DNA from: Streptomyces sp. MNU76
Lineage (GTDB): Bacteria > Actinomycetota > Actinomycetes > Streptomycetales > Streptomycetaceae
Assembly (NCBI RefSeq): GCF_020982545.1
Contig: NZ_JAJKLK010000007.1
Coordinates: 1 to 64,000, forward strand
Direction: 5' to 3'
DNA: 64,000 nt
Within the stretch, counting starts at the first letter, position 1; every line of letters begins with the position of its first letter. Positions 49,886-57,664 of this stretch are shown here, piece after piece. The position numbers and the translations under genes were made by a program. Under the pieces are notes generated by a model, which worked only from the letters and a program-made list of their open reading frames with translations, had not been told where the DNA came from and made no database searches.

Positions 49886-49909
49886 TCGTTGATCAGGTCG
49901 GGCAGGGGC

Positions 49910-50143
49910 TCAGCGCGTGGAGTAGGGCAGGAGGGCCATCTCGCGGGCGTTCTTGATGGCCCGCGCGAGCTGGCGCTGCTGCTGCGCGGTGACACGGGTC
50001 ACACGGCGGCTGCGGATCTTGCCCCGGTCGGAGATGAACCGGCGCAGGAGGTCCGTGTCCTTGTAGTCGATGTATGTGATCTTCGCCTGGTCCAGCGGAT
50101 TGGGGCGGGACTTGGCGGGCTTGCGCTCCGGCTTGCGGGGCAT
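49910..50143 (-). CDS. rpsR: Ribosomal protein bS18, zinc-independent paralogue
   Basis: 77 aa. The sequence has KITYIDYKDTDLLRRFISDRGKIRSRRVTRVTAQQQRQLARAIKNAREMALLPY (quoted in parts by segments TYIDYKDTDLLRRF and RRVTRVTAQQQRQLARAI), a normal S18 core, with no Cys residues. It is the last gene of the minus-strand L33-L31-CobW-S18 operon downstream of a Zur-like site, so it is expected only under zinc starvation, replacing the zinc-containing copy. Confidence 0.93.
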   Translation of the reverse strand: MPRKPERKPAKSRPNPLDQAKITYIDYKDTDLLRRFISDRGKIRSRRVTRVTAQQQRQLARAIKNAREMALLPYSTR

Positions 50144-50149
50144 GGCGGT

Positions 50150-51388
50150 TCAGACCTCCAGGAAGGTGTCGAAGGGGCGCGGCAGCCGTTCCCAGGCGGC
50201 GCGGCCCGCGGCGTACTCGGCGTCGGTGAGCAGGCAGGACTCCAGCAGCCGTTCGAGTCCGTCGCGGTCCAGGCCCGGGGAGGTGAAGACGAGGTGCTGG
50301 CAGCGGTCGCCGTGTTCCGGGTGCCAGTCGAGGGCGGCGGCGGCCCGGCGGACCGGGGGCACCATGTCCCAGGCGGCGTCCGGGAGCGAGGCGAGCCAGG
50401 GGCCGACCGACTCCACGCACAGGGCGCCGCCGGCCGCGTCCCAGTGGAGCAGGGTGTCGGGGCGCTCGGCCAGCCAGAACCTGCCGCGGCTGCGGGCCGC
50501 CGCGCAGCAGAGGTCTTCGAGTGCCTCGTAGAGCCGCTCCGGGTGGAAGGGGCGGTGGCGGTGCCAGACCAGGGTGGTGACGCCGTGTTCGTCCGCGTCG
50601 GTGGGCAGGAGCGCGGACGCGGGGTGCTGGGCCGCGGCTGCGGCGTCCACGTCGAAGCCGGCGAACGCTGCGGCGAGCAGGGAACCTGGGGGCGCCGTGG
50701 GGGCGGCGGTACGTTCCGGAGAGCGGGTGCGTCGTGGCTGGTCGCGCAGTTCCCCGCGCCCCTGGAAAGCAGGGGGCGCCCCCTGGCTTCGGATGGGCAC
50801 CCGCTGGGCCGTCGGGTGGAGCTGGGACAAAAGGGCCCTGTCCTCGTCGTCCGCGTCCTCAGAGTCCAGTACGGCGAGGACCGGGGCGTATTCGAGTTGG
50901 CGGGCGAAGGTGTCGGCGACCGTGCGCTGGTCGGTGGTGGCGGCGGCGAGGCCCCGGTCGGCCAGGTCGTCGCCGTTGCCGAGGTAGGGCAGCAGGAGGG
51001 CGGGGTCGACCGCCGTGATCACGGAGGTGAGGCGCAGGCCGCTGGCGGCGACCACCTCGGCCATGGCCTTCGGCTCGACCGAGTCCCAGAGTTCGACGAC
51101 CGCGAGGCGGGTGAGGCCCGCGTCGGCGAAGCGCTCCAGTTCGGGGACGAGGTCCTCGCGCAGCGCGCAGCAGGCGCAGTCGTTGACGAGCGGGGTCTCA
51201 CCGGTGGAGATGAGGCCCGCCGCGTCCCGGACGGTCCGGACGACCTTGGCGTCCGGACCGTCGGTCGCGGTGGAGAGGTCGTGGTGCAGCGCGACGCTGC
51301 CCGGGACCCCGGCGAGCAGCGCCTCGACGGCGGCCCGCCGGGCGTCGGCGTGCAGCCCGCCGACGATCGCGACAGACAGCTGGGTCAC
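50150..51388 (-). CDS. CobW/COG0523-like protein with degenerate P-loop
   Basis: 412 aa. The start VAIVGGLHADARRAAVEALL stands where other family members have the GxxGxGKT P-loop, which is missing, so nucleotide binding is doubtful. The family Cys motif NDCACCALREDL is intact near 69-80, followed by RLAVVELWDSVEPKAMAEV. The C-terminal domain (TLVWHRHRPFHPERLYEAL) is present. Residues about 200-222 (RSQGAPPAFQGRGELRDQPR) are encoded by an inserted copy of the dispersed repeat (50736-50763). COG0523 proteins are zinc chaperones under Zur control; here it sits between L31 and S18. Confidence 0.9.
   Translation of the reverse strand: MTQLSVAIVGGLHADARRAAVEALLAGVPGSVALHHDLSTATDGPDAKVVRTVRDAAGLISTGETPLVNDCACCALREDLVPELERFADAGLTRLAVVELWDSVEPKAMAEVVAASGLRLTSVITAVDPALLLPYLGNGDDLADRGLAAATTDQRTVADTFARQLEYAPVLAVLDSEDADDEDRALLSQLHPTAQRVPIRSQGAPPAFQGRGELRDQPRRTRSPERTAAPTAPPGSLLAAAFAGFDVDAAAAAQHPASALLPTDADEHGVTTLVWHRHRPFHPERLYEALEDLCCAAARSRGRFWLAERPDTLLHWDAAGGALCVESVGPWLASLPDAAWDMVPPVRRAAAALDWHPEHGDRCQHLVFTSPGLDRDGLERLLESCLLTDAEYAAGRAAWERLPRPFDTFLEV
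50736..50763. repeat. Dispersed repeat, copy 5, inside the CobW-like gene
   Basis: The 28-bp core is identical to 42333-42360. The repeat lies in frame in a linker between the two domains and lengthens it without a stop. Confidence 0.85.
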
Positions 51389-51393
51389 GTCGG

Positions 51394-51768
51394 TCAGCCT
51401 CGCTTCTTTCCGGCCGCGTCAGCTGCGCCGGTCGTGCCGACCGATCCGGTCGATCCGGTCGCGCCAGTTGCGCCGGTCGCGCCGGTCGCACCGATCGATC
51501 CGGTCGGCCCGGCCGCTCCGGCTTTCCCGGCGCCGTACCGCTTCTGGAACTTCTCCACGCGGCCGGCGGTGTCCAGGACGCGCGCGGTGCCCGTGTAGAA
51601 GGGGTGGCTGACGTTCGAGATCTCGACGTCGACCACCGGGTAGGTGTTGCCGTCCTCCCACTCGATCGTCTTCTCGCTCGTCATCGTCGAGCGGGTGAGG
51701 AAGGTGTGGTTCGCGGCACGGTCCCGGAAGACGACAGGTCCGTACGACGGGTGGATGTCCTTCTTCAT
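51394..51768 (-). CDS. rpmE2: Ribosomal protein bL31 type B with Gly-x-y tail
   Basis: 124 aa; usual type B L31 is about 80-90 aa. Segments MKKDIHPSYGPVVFRD, TFLTRSTMTS and EISNVSHPFYTGTARVLDTAGRVEKFQKRYG (quoted in parts) match type B and lack the CxxC zinc ligands of type A. The remaining 43 residues are collagen-like Gly-x-y (GATGATGATGATGST pattern) ending KKRG. It is 5 bp before the CobW-like start, and begins the operon after L33. Zinc-independent replacement is the expected role. Confidence 0.93.
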   Translation of the reverse strand: MKKDIHPSYGPVVFRDRAANHTFLTRSTMTSEKTIEWEDGNTYPVVDVEISNVSHPFYTGTARVLDTAGRVEKFQKRYGAGKAGAAGPTGSIGATGATGATGATGSTGSVGTTGAADAAGKKRG

Positions 51769-51775
51769 CGGCGCC

Positions 51776-51940
51776 TCAGCGCTCCTCTCGGAAGTCGACG
51801 TGACGGCCCGCCATCGGGTCGAACTTGCGCAGCGTCAGCCGGTCCGGGTCGTTCCGGCGGTTCTTGCGGGTGACGTAGGTGTAGCCGGTGCCGGCCGTCG
51901 ACCGGAGTTTGATGACCGGGCGGAGTTCGTTGCGTGCCAT
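51776..51940 (-). CDS. rpmG: Ribosomal protein bL33, zinc-independent
   Basis: 54 aa from ATG 51940 (MARNELRPVIKLRSTAGTG), continuing YTYVTRKNRRNDPDRL and TLRKFDPMAGRHVDFREER. The Cys ligands of zinc-type L33 are absent. It is the first gene of the minus-strand operon and diverges from L28 across the Zur-like box at 51954-51974. Confidence 0.94.
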   Translation of the reverse strand: MARNELRPVIKLRSTAGTGYTYVTRKNRRNDPDRLTLRKFDPMAGRHVDFREER

Positions 51941-51953
51941 GCTGCTACCTTAC

Positions 51954-51974
51954 TGAAAATGAATTCCATTTACA
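51954..51974. promoter_or_regulatory. Zur-box-like palindrome between rpmG and rpmB
   Basis: TGAAAATG-AATTC-CATTTACA (7 of 8 half-site positions symmetric) lies 14 bp from the L33 start and 28 bp from the L28 start. The TGAAAAT half-site is the known Streptomyces Zur consensus, and the flanking genes are exactly those expected under Zur, so control by Zur is a strong inference. Confidence 0.85.
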
Positions 51975-52001
51975 CCACCTGATCGAGAGAGGTGTATCAC
52001 C

Positions 52002-52238
52002 TTGTCCGCCCACTGCATGCTGACCGGCGCCCAGCCCGGCTTCGGCAACCGCATCTCGCACTCCCACCGGCGTACGTCCCGCCGCTTCGACCCCAACATC
52101 CAGTCCAAGCGGTACTGGCTGCCCAGCGAGAACCGCCATGTGCGGCTGCGGCTGAGCACGAAGGGAATCAAGACCGTGGACGTCATCGGCGTCGAGGCCG
52201 CGGTCGCGCGGATCCGCGCGCGCGGCGTGAAGATCTGA
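52002..52238 (+). CDS. rpmB: Ribosomal protein bL28, zinc-independent
   Basis: 78 aa from TTG 52002, GAGAGG upstream. The sequence has MLTGAQPGFGNRISHSHRRTSRRFDPNIQ and RLSTKGIKTVDVIG, a normal L28, with a single Cys (CMLTG) and no CxxC pair. Followed after 15 bp by S14 on the same strand. Confidence 0.93.
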   Translation: MSAHCMLTGAQPGFGNRISHSHRRTSRRFDPNIQSKRYWLPSENRHVRLRLSTKGIKTVDVIGVEAAVARIRARGVKI

Positions 52239-52253
52239 GGAGCTGAGGAGCCG

Positions 52254-52557
52254 ATGGCGAAGAAGAGCAAGATCGCGAAGAACGAGAAGCGCCGGGAGAT
52301 CGTCGCGCGGTACGCCGAGCGGCGGGCCGAGCTGAAGGAGATCATCCGGCGGCCGTCCGCCTCGGACGCCGAGCGCGAGGCCGCCCAGCGGGAGCTGCGC
52401 GCCCAGCCGCGCGACGCCAGCGCGACCCGCGTCCGCAACCGGGACCAGGTGGACGGCCGCCCCCGAGGGCACTTCCGCAAGTTCGGGCTGTCCCGGGTGA
52501 GCCTGCGGGAGCAGGCGCACGCGGGTATCTGCCGGGGTGCGGAAGTCTTCCTGGTAG
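52254..52557 (+). CDS. rpsN: Ribosomal protein uS14, zinc-independent, 3' end damaged by two missing bases
   Basis: ATG 52254 after AGGAG. The frame reads AKKSKIAKNEKRREIVARYAERRAELKEII, then DASATRVRNRDQVDGRPRG and FGLSRVSLREQAHAG, the long type of S14 without Cys ligands. As given it then continues to 52685 with unrelated residues. Restoring two bases, one T near ggtat and one G in the g-run (52524-52539), gives the family ending LPGVRKSSW and a stop at 52555-52557, exactly 101 aa, the normal length. This is the clearest indel evidence in the window. Confidence 0.92.
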
Positions 52558-52739
52558 GGGTGGGGGCGGGGCGGCCTGGGCCTGCCTGCCGCTGGGGGCA
52601 GAGTGCCCCAGGGGTACCGGGGCGTCCCGTCCTTCCCGGAGTTCTCACAGTTCCCGGCCGTCTGGCACCGAGGCGCTGCTGGTAGCTTGCCGCTGTCGCC
52701 GCGGCGACCGGATCCGGCCACAGCTTTGGGAGACCTCCA

Positions 52740-53294
52740 GTGACTACGGTGACCACCGCGCAGACGGCAAGGCCCGCGACCAGGGCTTCCTTCGCGAGCC
52801 GGCGCGTACGCGTCGTGGCCGCGGCGGCGGGGCTCACGGCCGCGCTCGTGCTGACCGGGTGCAGCGGCGGCAGTGACGACGGTGGCGACTCCGGGACCAA
52901 GAAGTCGTCCGCCGCCCCGAAGCCGTCGGACGGCGCGGACAGCGGCGGCTCCGGTGACTCCTCCGGCGCCGAGACCGAACTCCAGGGCAACTGGCTGGCC
53001 ACGACCGGCGGCAAGCCGGTCGCCCTGTTCGTCAATGGCGCGGAGGTCGCCGTCTTCGTGGGCACCTCGGTGTGCAGCGGCAAGGTCTCCGACGAGGCGA
53101 ACATGCAGATGATCAGCCTCAAGTGCCAGGACGGCAGTGACGACCGCACCGAGGGCATGGTGGACAAGGTGAGCGCCAAGTCCCTCACGATCACCTGGGA
53201 GGGTGGCGTCGGCGAGGAGACGTTCCGGAAGGCGGAGGGGTCGATGCCGTCCGGGCTGCCGACGGATCTGCCCACGGCGAGCGCGGGGTCGTAG
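52740..53294 (+). CDS. Lipoprotein, unknown function
   Basis: 184 aa from GTG 52740. A signal peptide with RRVRVVAAAAGLTAALVLTGC ends in the lipobox LTGC near residue 38, so the mature protein is anchored at the outer face of the membrane. It is followed by a Ser/Gly/Asp-rich linker (about 40-80) and a small beta-rich domain (GNWLATTGGKPVALFVNGAEVAVF). No domain name assigned. Confidence 0.82.
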   Translation: MTTVTTAQTARPATRASFASRRVRVVAAAAGLTAALVLTGCSGGSDDGGDSGTKKSSAAPKPSDGADSGGSGDSSGAETELQGNWLATTGGKPVALFVNGAEVAVFVGTSVCSGKVSDEANMQMISLKCQDGSDDRTEGMVDKVSAKSLTITWEGGVGEETFRKAEGSMPSGLPTDLPTASAGS

Positions 53295-53564
53295 GCCGGT
53301 TCGGGCGGGGAGGCCGGGCGAGACGGGAGGAGCGGGGACGGACGCCTCGACTTCGAGCGCCGGGGCGTGGAGCTGTCCGAGCCGGGGCCGTGGAGTCGTC
53401 TTCGGGTGGTCGGGATGTGGGGCTGTGGAATGGGCCTCGCTCGGCGGCCGGGTCGTAGATCATGTGTGGGATGGGCCGCGGAACCTCCGGGTTCGGTGGC
53501 CCGTTCGCACTTTCACATCGCCGCCGGCTGTGCCGTGACAGCCACGAACTCCACCGGGAACACC

Positions 53565-54128
53565 ATGCGCACCGCTCCGACCGCCATCGCCGCCGCACTT
53601 CTCGCGGCCCTCACCCTGACCGCCTGCAGCGGGAGTGACGGGGGTGACGGCGGGGACGACGGCAAGACCGGTGCCGCCGCCACCACCGAGAGCGCCCGAG
53701 AAGGCGCGTGCACGGCCGCGCGGGTCGGCTTGGAACTCGGGCCCAGCAGTGCGGCACCGGCCGCCGGGGACGAGGGGGCCGTCCCGGTCACCGTCACCAA
53801 CAAGGGCGACGCGGCCTGCACGTTGAAGGGCCTCGCCGGGGTCGATCTGTTCGCCGGCGACAAGTCGTGGGCGCTCAAGCCGCAGGAGGGCGCGTCCGAG
53901 GACACCGAGGTGAAGCTGGCGGGCGGCCAGTCGGTGAGCTTCTCCATCTCCTACGTGCGCGGGGTCGCCGGTGACGCGGAGAAGAGTGCCGCCGTGGACG
54001 AGCTGAAGCTGACCCTGCCCGGCGAAAGCAAGGTCAGCAGCTTCAAGTGGCCGGACGCCGAGGTCGCGGTGAAGTCCGAGAGCACGTTGGAGGCGACGGT
54101 GGGGCCGTTCCTGCCGGTGGGCGACTGA
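53565..54128 (+). CDS. Lipoprotein of the DUF4232 type
   Basis: 187 aa from ATG 53565 (GTG 53535 is possible). The signal ALLAALTLTAC has the lipobox LTAC. The mature domain has CTAARVGLELGPSS near 48 and AVPVTVTNKGDAACTLKGLAGVDLF, the Ig-like DUF4232 pattern with two Cys. Substrate unknown; common in Streptomyces near transport and stress loci. Confidence 0.85.
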   Translation: MRTAPTAIAAALLAALTLTACSGSDGGDGGDDGKTGAAATTESAREGACTAARVGLELGPSSAAPAAGDEGAVPVTVTNKGDAACTLKGLAGVDLFAGDKSWALKPQEGASEDTEVKLAGGQSVSFSISYVRGVAGDAEKSAAVDELKLTLPGESKVSSFKWPDAEVAVKSESTLEATVGPFLPVGD

Positions 54129-54354
54129 TTTGTCGTTGCCACGCATGTCGGCGGGCGACTGAGTCGTGGGGGCCGTTCCTGCGGGCGGGCGACTGAGTCG
54201 TGGGGCCGAACGGGGCCCCCGTCAGTGCCGAGGTCGGGCCGGGCCCTGGTCGGGTCATGAGTCCAGGCGCGGAGCACGAGGCCGGGTGCGGGGCACGAGT
54301 CAGGGCCGGTTCCCAAGCCGGCGCCGGCTTCCGGGGCAGTGTGGCCGACCCGGG
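54129..54354. other. Convergent gap, no gene supported
   Basis: Contains two partial direct repeats of ggcgactga...tcgtggg.ccg near 54119-54205. No frame or hairpin stands out. Confidence 0.45.
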
Positions 54355-55592
54355 TCATTCCGGTAGCCGGGGGCGAGCCCTGACCTGGGCGCGGTCTGCT
54401 GCTTCCGCGCCCTGTTGCCAGCCGGCGAGGTCGCTGACGCCTCGGACTCGGGTGGTCACCGTGTCCGGGAACATCCGGCTGAACTCGTCGTGGACGGCCA
54501 CGTCGCGGGCGGCGAGGACGGGCAGCAGGCCGTGGCCGGGGCCTGCTGCCCCAACCGTGCCCCCGGCCTCCGCCTCGGCGGCCCGCGCCTCGGCGGCCCG
54601 CGCCTCGGCGACCTGGGCCTCGGCCACCGCCGCCAGCCGGTCGCCGATGCGGTGGGCGTAGGCCGCCAGGAACGACTGCCGGAAGGTCTTGGTCCGCTTG
54701 CGGCCGCCCTTACGCTGGGCCGCCTCCGCCTTGGTCATGGCGGTGGTGGCCTGGACGAGGAGCGAGGTGTGCAGCAGCTCGACCACCTCCAGGTCGGCCT
54801 CGAAGCCGACCACCGTGGAGAAGCCGAGGGCCTCGTTCCACACGGCCTCGCAGCGGTTGGCCCGGGCGACCGCGTCGAGGAGGATCGCCTTGGCCGTCTC
54901 GTACGGCGGGTCGACGCCGATCCGGCACGCGCCGGGCGCGTCCTTGCTGTGCCCGCGGGCCGCGAGCAGCGCCTCGTCGATGCTGTGCCGGGCCATCAGC
55001 TCCTGCGCCTTCGCGCTGAGCGCCTCCGCCTCCTCCGGGAATCCGGTCGCCTCCGCCTTCGCGAGGAGCGCGCGAATCCGGCTGAGCATGCGGGACTCGG
55101 GGTGGGGCGAGTTCTTGGCCGCGCCGGCGTCCCGTGGGCGGTCCAGGGGTTCGAGGGTGGGCAGGCGCAGGAGGAGGCGGTGCAGCTCCAGGGCGGTGGT
55201 GGCCTGTGAGAAGCGGTCCGCGCGGGTGGGGTGCGCGGCGAGGTCCCTGATCTCGTCGAGCTGGGCTGCCCAGCGCGGACCGGGAGGCTGGGGGCGGGCG
55301 CCCGTCCGCGCGGCCCCGTGCTCCTCGGCGGCGGACTCGTGCTCCTCGACGACGAGGCGCGCGAGGAGCCGTACGTGCTCGCCCTCCAGCTCGCGCCGCG
55401 CGAACCGGACGACGTCGGCGGGCTGCCAGCCCGCCGCCAGGCCCCGGCGACGAACTCCCGCCCGCGCCGGGCCAGTTCGGCGTCGGCCGCCGGGTCGGCG
55501 GCGAGCAGGGAGGCGCCGGTGTCGAGGGCGGCGTCGGTGTCGGCGTAGAGCGCGGCCTCGAAGGCGCGGTCCACCGTGCTGGTCGTACTCAC
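54355..55592 (-). CDS. DUF2786-domain protein, frameshifted as given
   Basis: The N-terminal frame (ATG 55592) reads MSTTSTVDRAFEAALYADTD and LARRGREFVAGAW. A second frame takes up PADVVRFARRELEGEHVRLLARL and continues to 54355, with LSRIRALLAKAEATGFPEEAEALSAKAQELM near the middle, the DUF2786 core. Restoring one G near 55426-55435 joins them to a protein of about 412 aa, the usual length of this Streptomyces family. Function unknown; many annotators simply give DUF2786. Long Ala/Glu repeats follow in the C-terminus. Confidence 0.85.
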
Positions 55593-55767
55593 GTGTTCGA
55601 TCGTGTCATGGGTGGGGCGGGGTTCCGGTGCGGGGATTCCGGCCGGGGTAGGGCTGGCCCCACCCCAGGACGCCCTCCAGGGGTCGTGCGCGGGCGGGGG
55701 CCCGGACGGTTCGCTGAGGGCATGACCACGGTGGAGAGAGACAGGGCCTCGGCGGAGGCGGGCAGGG

Positions 55768-56643
55768 GTGTCGGCGGAGGCAGGCAGGGTGTCCCGCAGG
55801 GGTGGGTACGGTCTCGGCCGGGACGGGCCGGAGTCCGGCCGGTCCCGGTGGGGATGGGGCTGGGCACGGAGAGCCGGGGGCGCGGCGGTACGCGTGCGGG
55901 GGCTGCGGCGGGCCTACGGGGACGTCGTCGCCCTCGACGGGGTGGACCTGGACTTCGGGGTCGGGACCTTCACCGCGGTGATGGGGCCTTCGGGGTCGGG
56001 GAAGTCGACGCTGTTGCAGTGCGCGGCGGGGCTGGACCGGCCGTCGGGCGGGACCGTGCGGGTCGACGGCGTGGAGCTGGCGGGGCTGAGCGAGAGGCGG
56101 CTGACGCTGCTGCGCCGGGACCGGATCGGTTTCGTCTTCCAGACCTTCAACCTCCTCCCCTCTCTGACCGCCGCGCAGAACGTCGCCCTGCCGCTGCGGC
56201 TCGCCGGGCGCCGCCCCTCGCGGGGTGCGGTGCGCGAGGCCCTGGCCCGGGTGGGGCTGGCCGAGCGGGCCGGACACCGGCCGGCACAGCTGTCCGGCGG
56301 GCAGCAGCAGCGGGTCGCCCTGGCCCGCGCGCTGATCACCCGGCCCGCCGTTCTCTTCGGGGACGAGCCCACCGGGGCACTGGACACCACGACCAGCCGT
56401 GAAGTGCTGTGCCTGTTGCGGGAGTTGGCGGACCGGGAGGGTCAGACCACGGTCATGGTGACCCACGATCCGGTGGCCGCGTCGTACGCGGACCGGGTGG
56501 TGTTCCTGGTCGACGGACGGGTGAGCGGCGAACTGGTCCGGCCGTCGGTCGAGGCGGTGGCCGCGCGGATGGCGGGACTGGAGCGTGCGTGGGGGCGTGC
56601 GGGGGAGTGGGTGGGGTGGTGGCGGTGGCGAGCGCCGGGGTGA
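55768..56643 (+). CDS. ABC transporter ATP-binding protein (MacB/LolD-like), apparently without a permease
   Basis: 291 aa from GTG 55768; the first about 40 residues are not family-like and a true start may lie within, or at ATG 55721 in another frame. The core has Walker A GPSGSGKSTLL near 73-83, QTFNLLPSLTAAQNV, the signature LSGGQQQRVALARAL near 178-192 and Walker B VLFGDEPTGALD. MacB/FtsE-type ATPases normally pair with an FtsX-like permease just downstream; none is present (next is an HTH-Clp_N gene). Confidence 0.88.
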   Translation: MSAEAGRVSRRGGYGLGRDGPESGRSRWGWGWARRAGGAAVRVRGLRRAYGDVVALDGVDLDFGVGTFTAVMGPSGSGKSTLLQCAAGLDRPSGGTVRVDGVELAGLSERRLTLLRRDRIGFVFQTFNLLPSLTAAQNVALPLRLAGRRPSRGAVREALARVGLAERAGHRPAQLSGGQQQRVALARALITRPAVLFGDEPTGALDTTTSREVLCLLRELADREGQTTVMVTHDPVAASYADRVVFLVDGRVSGELVRPSVEAVAARMAGLERAWGRAGEWVGWWRWRAPG

Positions 56644-56689
56644 GGTAGCCGGGAGGGTGGGGGTGGGTGCGGTTGGGGGCGTGTGCGGG

Positions 56690-56765
56690 TGGGGTGTGGC
56701 TGGGCGCGCCGTTCCCCGCGCCCCTTACGGGGCCTCTCGCGCGGCGGCGGGCGTGAGGGGCGTAG
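56690..56765. repeat. Dispersed repeat, copy 6
   Basis: Contains ctgggcgcgccgttccccgc gcccctta, a diverged copy of the family, in the gap before the HTH-Clp_N gene. Confidence 0.65.
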
Positions 56766-56780
56766 CCGGCACAGACCGGG

Positions 56781-56827
56781 TGTCAACTTCGGGTTGACAG
56801 GGCAAGAGTGTCAACCTACGGTTGACA
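56781..56827. promoter_or_regulatory. Twin palindromic operators TGTCAAC-N5-GTTGACA
   Basis: Two exact palindromes, TGTCAAC-ttcgg-GTTGACA (56781-56799) and TGTCAAC-ctacg-GTTGACA (56809-56827), are 28 bp apart, the second ending 1 bp before the ATG of the HTH-Clp_N gene. Centres on the same helical face (about 2.7 turns) suggest cooperative binding. Autoregulation by the encoded HTH is a reasonable inference. Confidence 0.8.
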
Positions 56828-56828
56828 C

Positions 56829-57587
56829 ATGACGACGAATCCTCGAGTCACCTCCTCCATCCGTCTCGACGAACTCATCGAAGCCATCAAGAAGGTGCAC
56901 CCGGAACCGCTCGACCAGCTCCAGGACGCGGTGATCGCCGCGGACCACCTCGGTGACGTGGCCGACCATCTGATCGGCCACTTCGTGGACCAGGCCCGGC
57001 GTTCGGGCGCGTCCTGGACGGACATCGGGCGGAGCATGGGGGTCACCCGGCAGGCCGCGCAGAAGCGGTTCGTGCCGAAGGCCGAGAACGACCTCGACGC
57101 CAGCCAGGGCTTCAGCCGCTTCACCCCCCGCGCCCGGAACGTGGTCACGGCCGCGCACAACGAGGGCAAGGCCGCCGGTGCCGTCGAGGGGCTGCCCGCC
57201 CACCTCGTCCTCGGGCTCCTCGCCGAGCCGGACGGGCTCGGGGCCAAGGCGCTCGTCGCCCAGGGCCTCTCCCCCGAGGCCGTACGGGACGCCGCCACCT
57301 CCGTCCTGCCGCCGGCCGCCGCCGAGGTCCCCGAGCTCATCCCCTACGGCGCCGACGCCAAGAAGGTCCTCGAACTCACCTTCCGCGAGGCCCTCCGCCT
57401 CGGCCACAACTACATCGGCACCGAGCACATCCTCCTGGCCCTCCTGGAGTTCGAGAACGGGCAGGGAGTGCTCAGCGGCCTCGGCGTCACCAAGGAGGCC
57501 ACCGAGGCGAACGTGACCGAGGCGCTCCAGACACTCCAGGCCCTCATGCAGGAGCAGGGCCAGGGGCAGGACGGCAAGCAGGCATAG
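56829..57587 (+). CDS. HTH plus Clp N-terminal (Clp_N) double-domain protein
   Basis: 252 aa from ATG 56829. The N-terminal about 90 residues include a helix-turn-helix, SGASWTDIGRSMGVTRQAAQKRF near 57-79. The rest is two Clp_N-like repeats, FTPRARNVVTAAHNEGKAAGAVEGLPAHLVLGLL near 98-130 and KKVLELTFREALRLGHNYIGTEHILLALLE near 180-210, as in ClpA/ClpC N-domains, but there is no ATPase. It may read substrates or adaptors for Clp proteases and control its own gene. Twin operators overlap its start. Confidence 0.9.
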   Translation: MTTNPRVTSSIRLDELIEAIKKVHPEPLDQLQDAVIAADHLGDVADHLIGHFVDQARRSGASWTDIGRSMGVTRQAAQKRFVPKAENDLDASQGFSRFTPRARNVVTAAHNEGKAAGAVEGLPAHLVLGLLAEPDGLGAKALVAQGLSPEAVRDAATSVLPPAAAEVPELIPYGADAKKVLELTFREALRLGHNYIGTEHILLALLEFENGQGVLSGLGVTKEATEANVTEALQTLQALMQEQGQGQDGKQA

Positions 57588-57664
57588 GGGCCGGGGGCGG
57601 TGGGCGTGCCGGGGGTCGGGTCGCGTCGCCCGGTGGTTGTCAGACCCCTGTCACACTCGCACCC

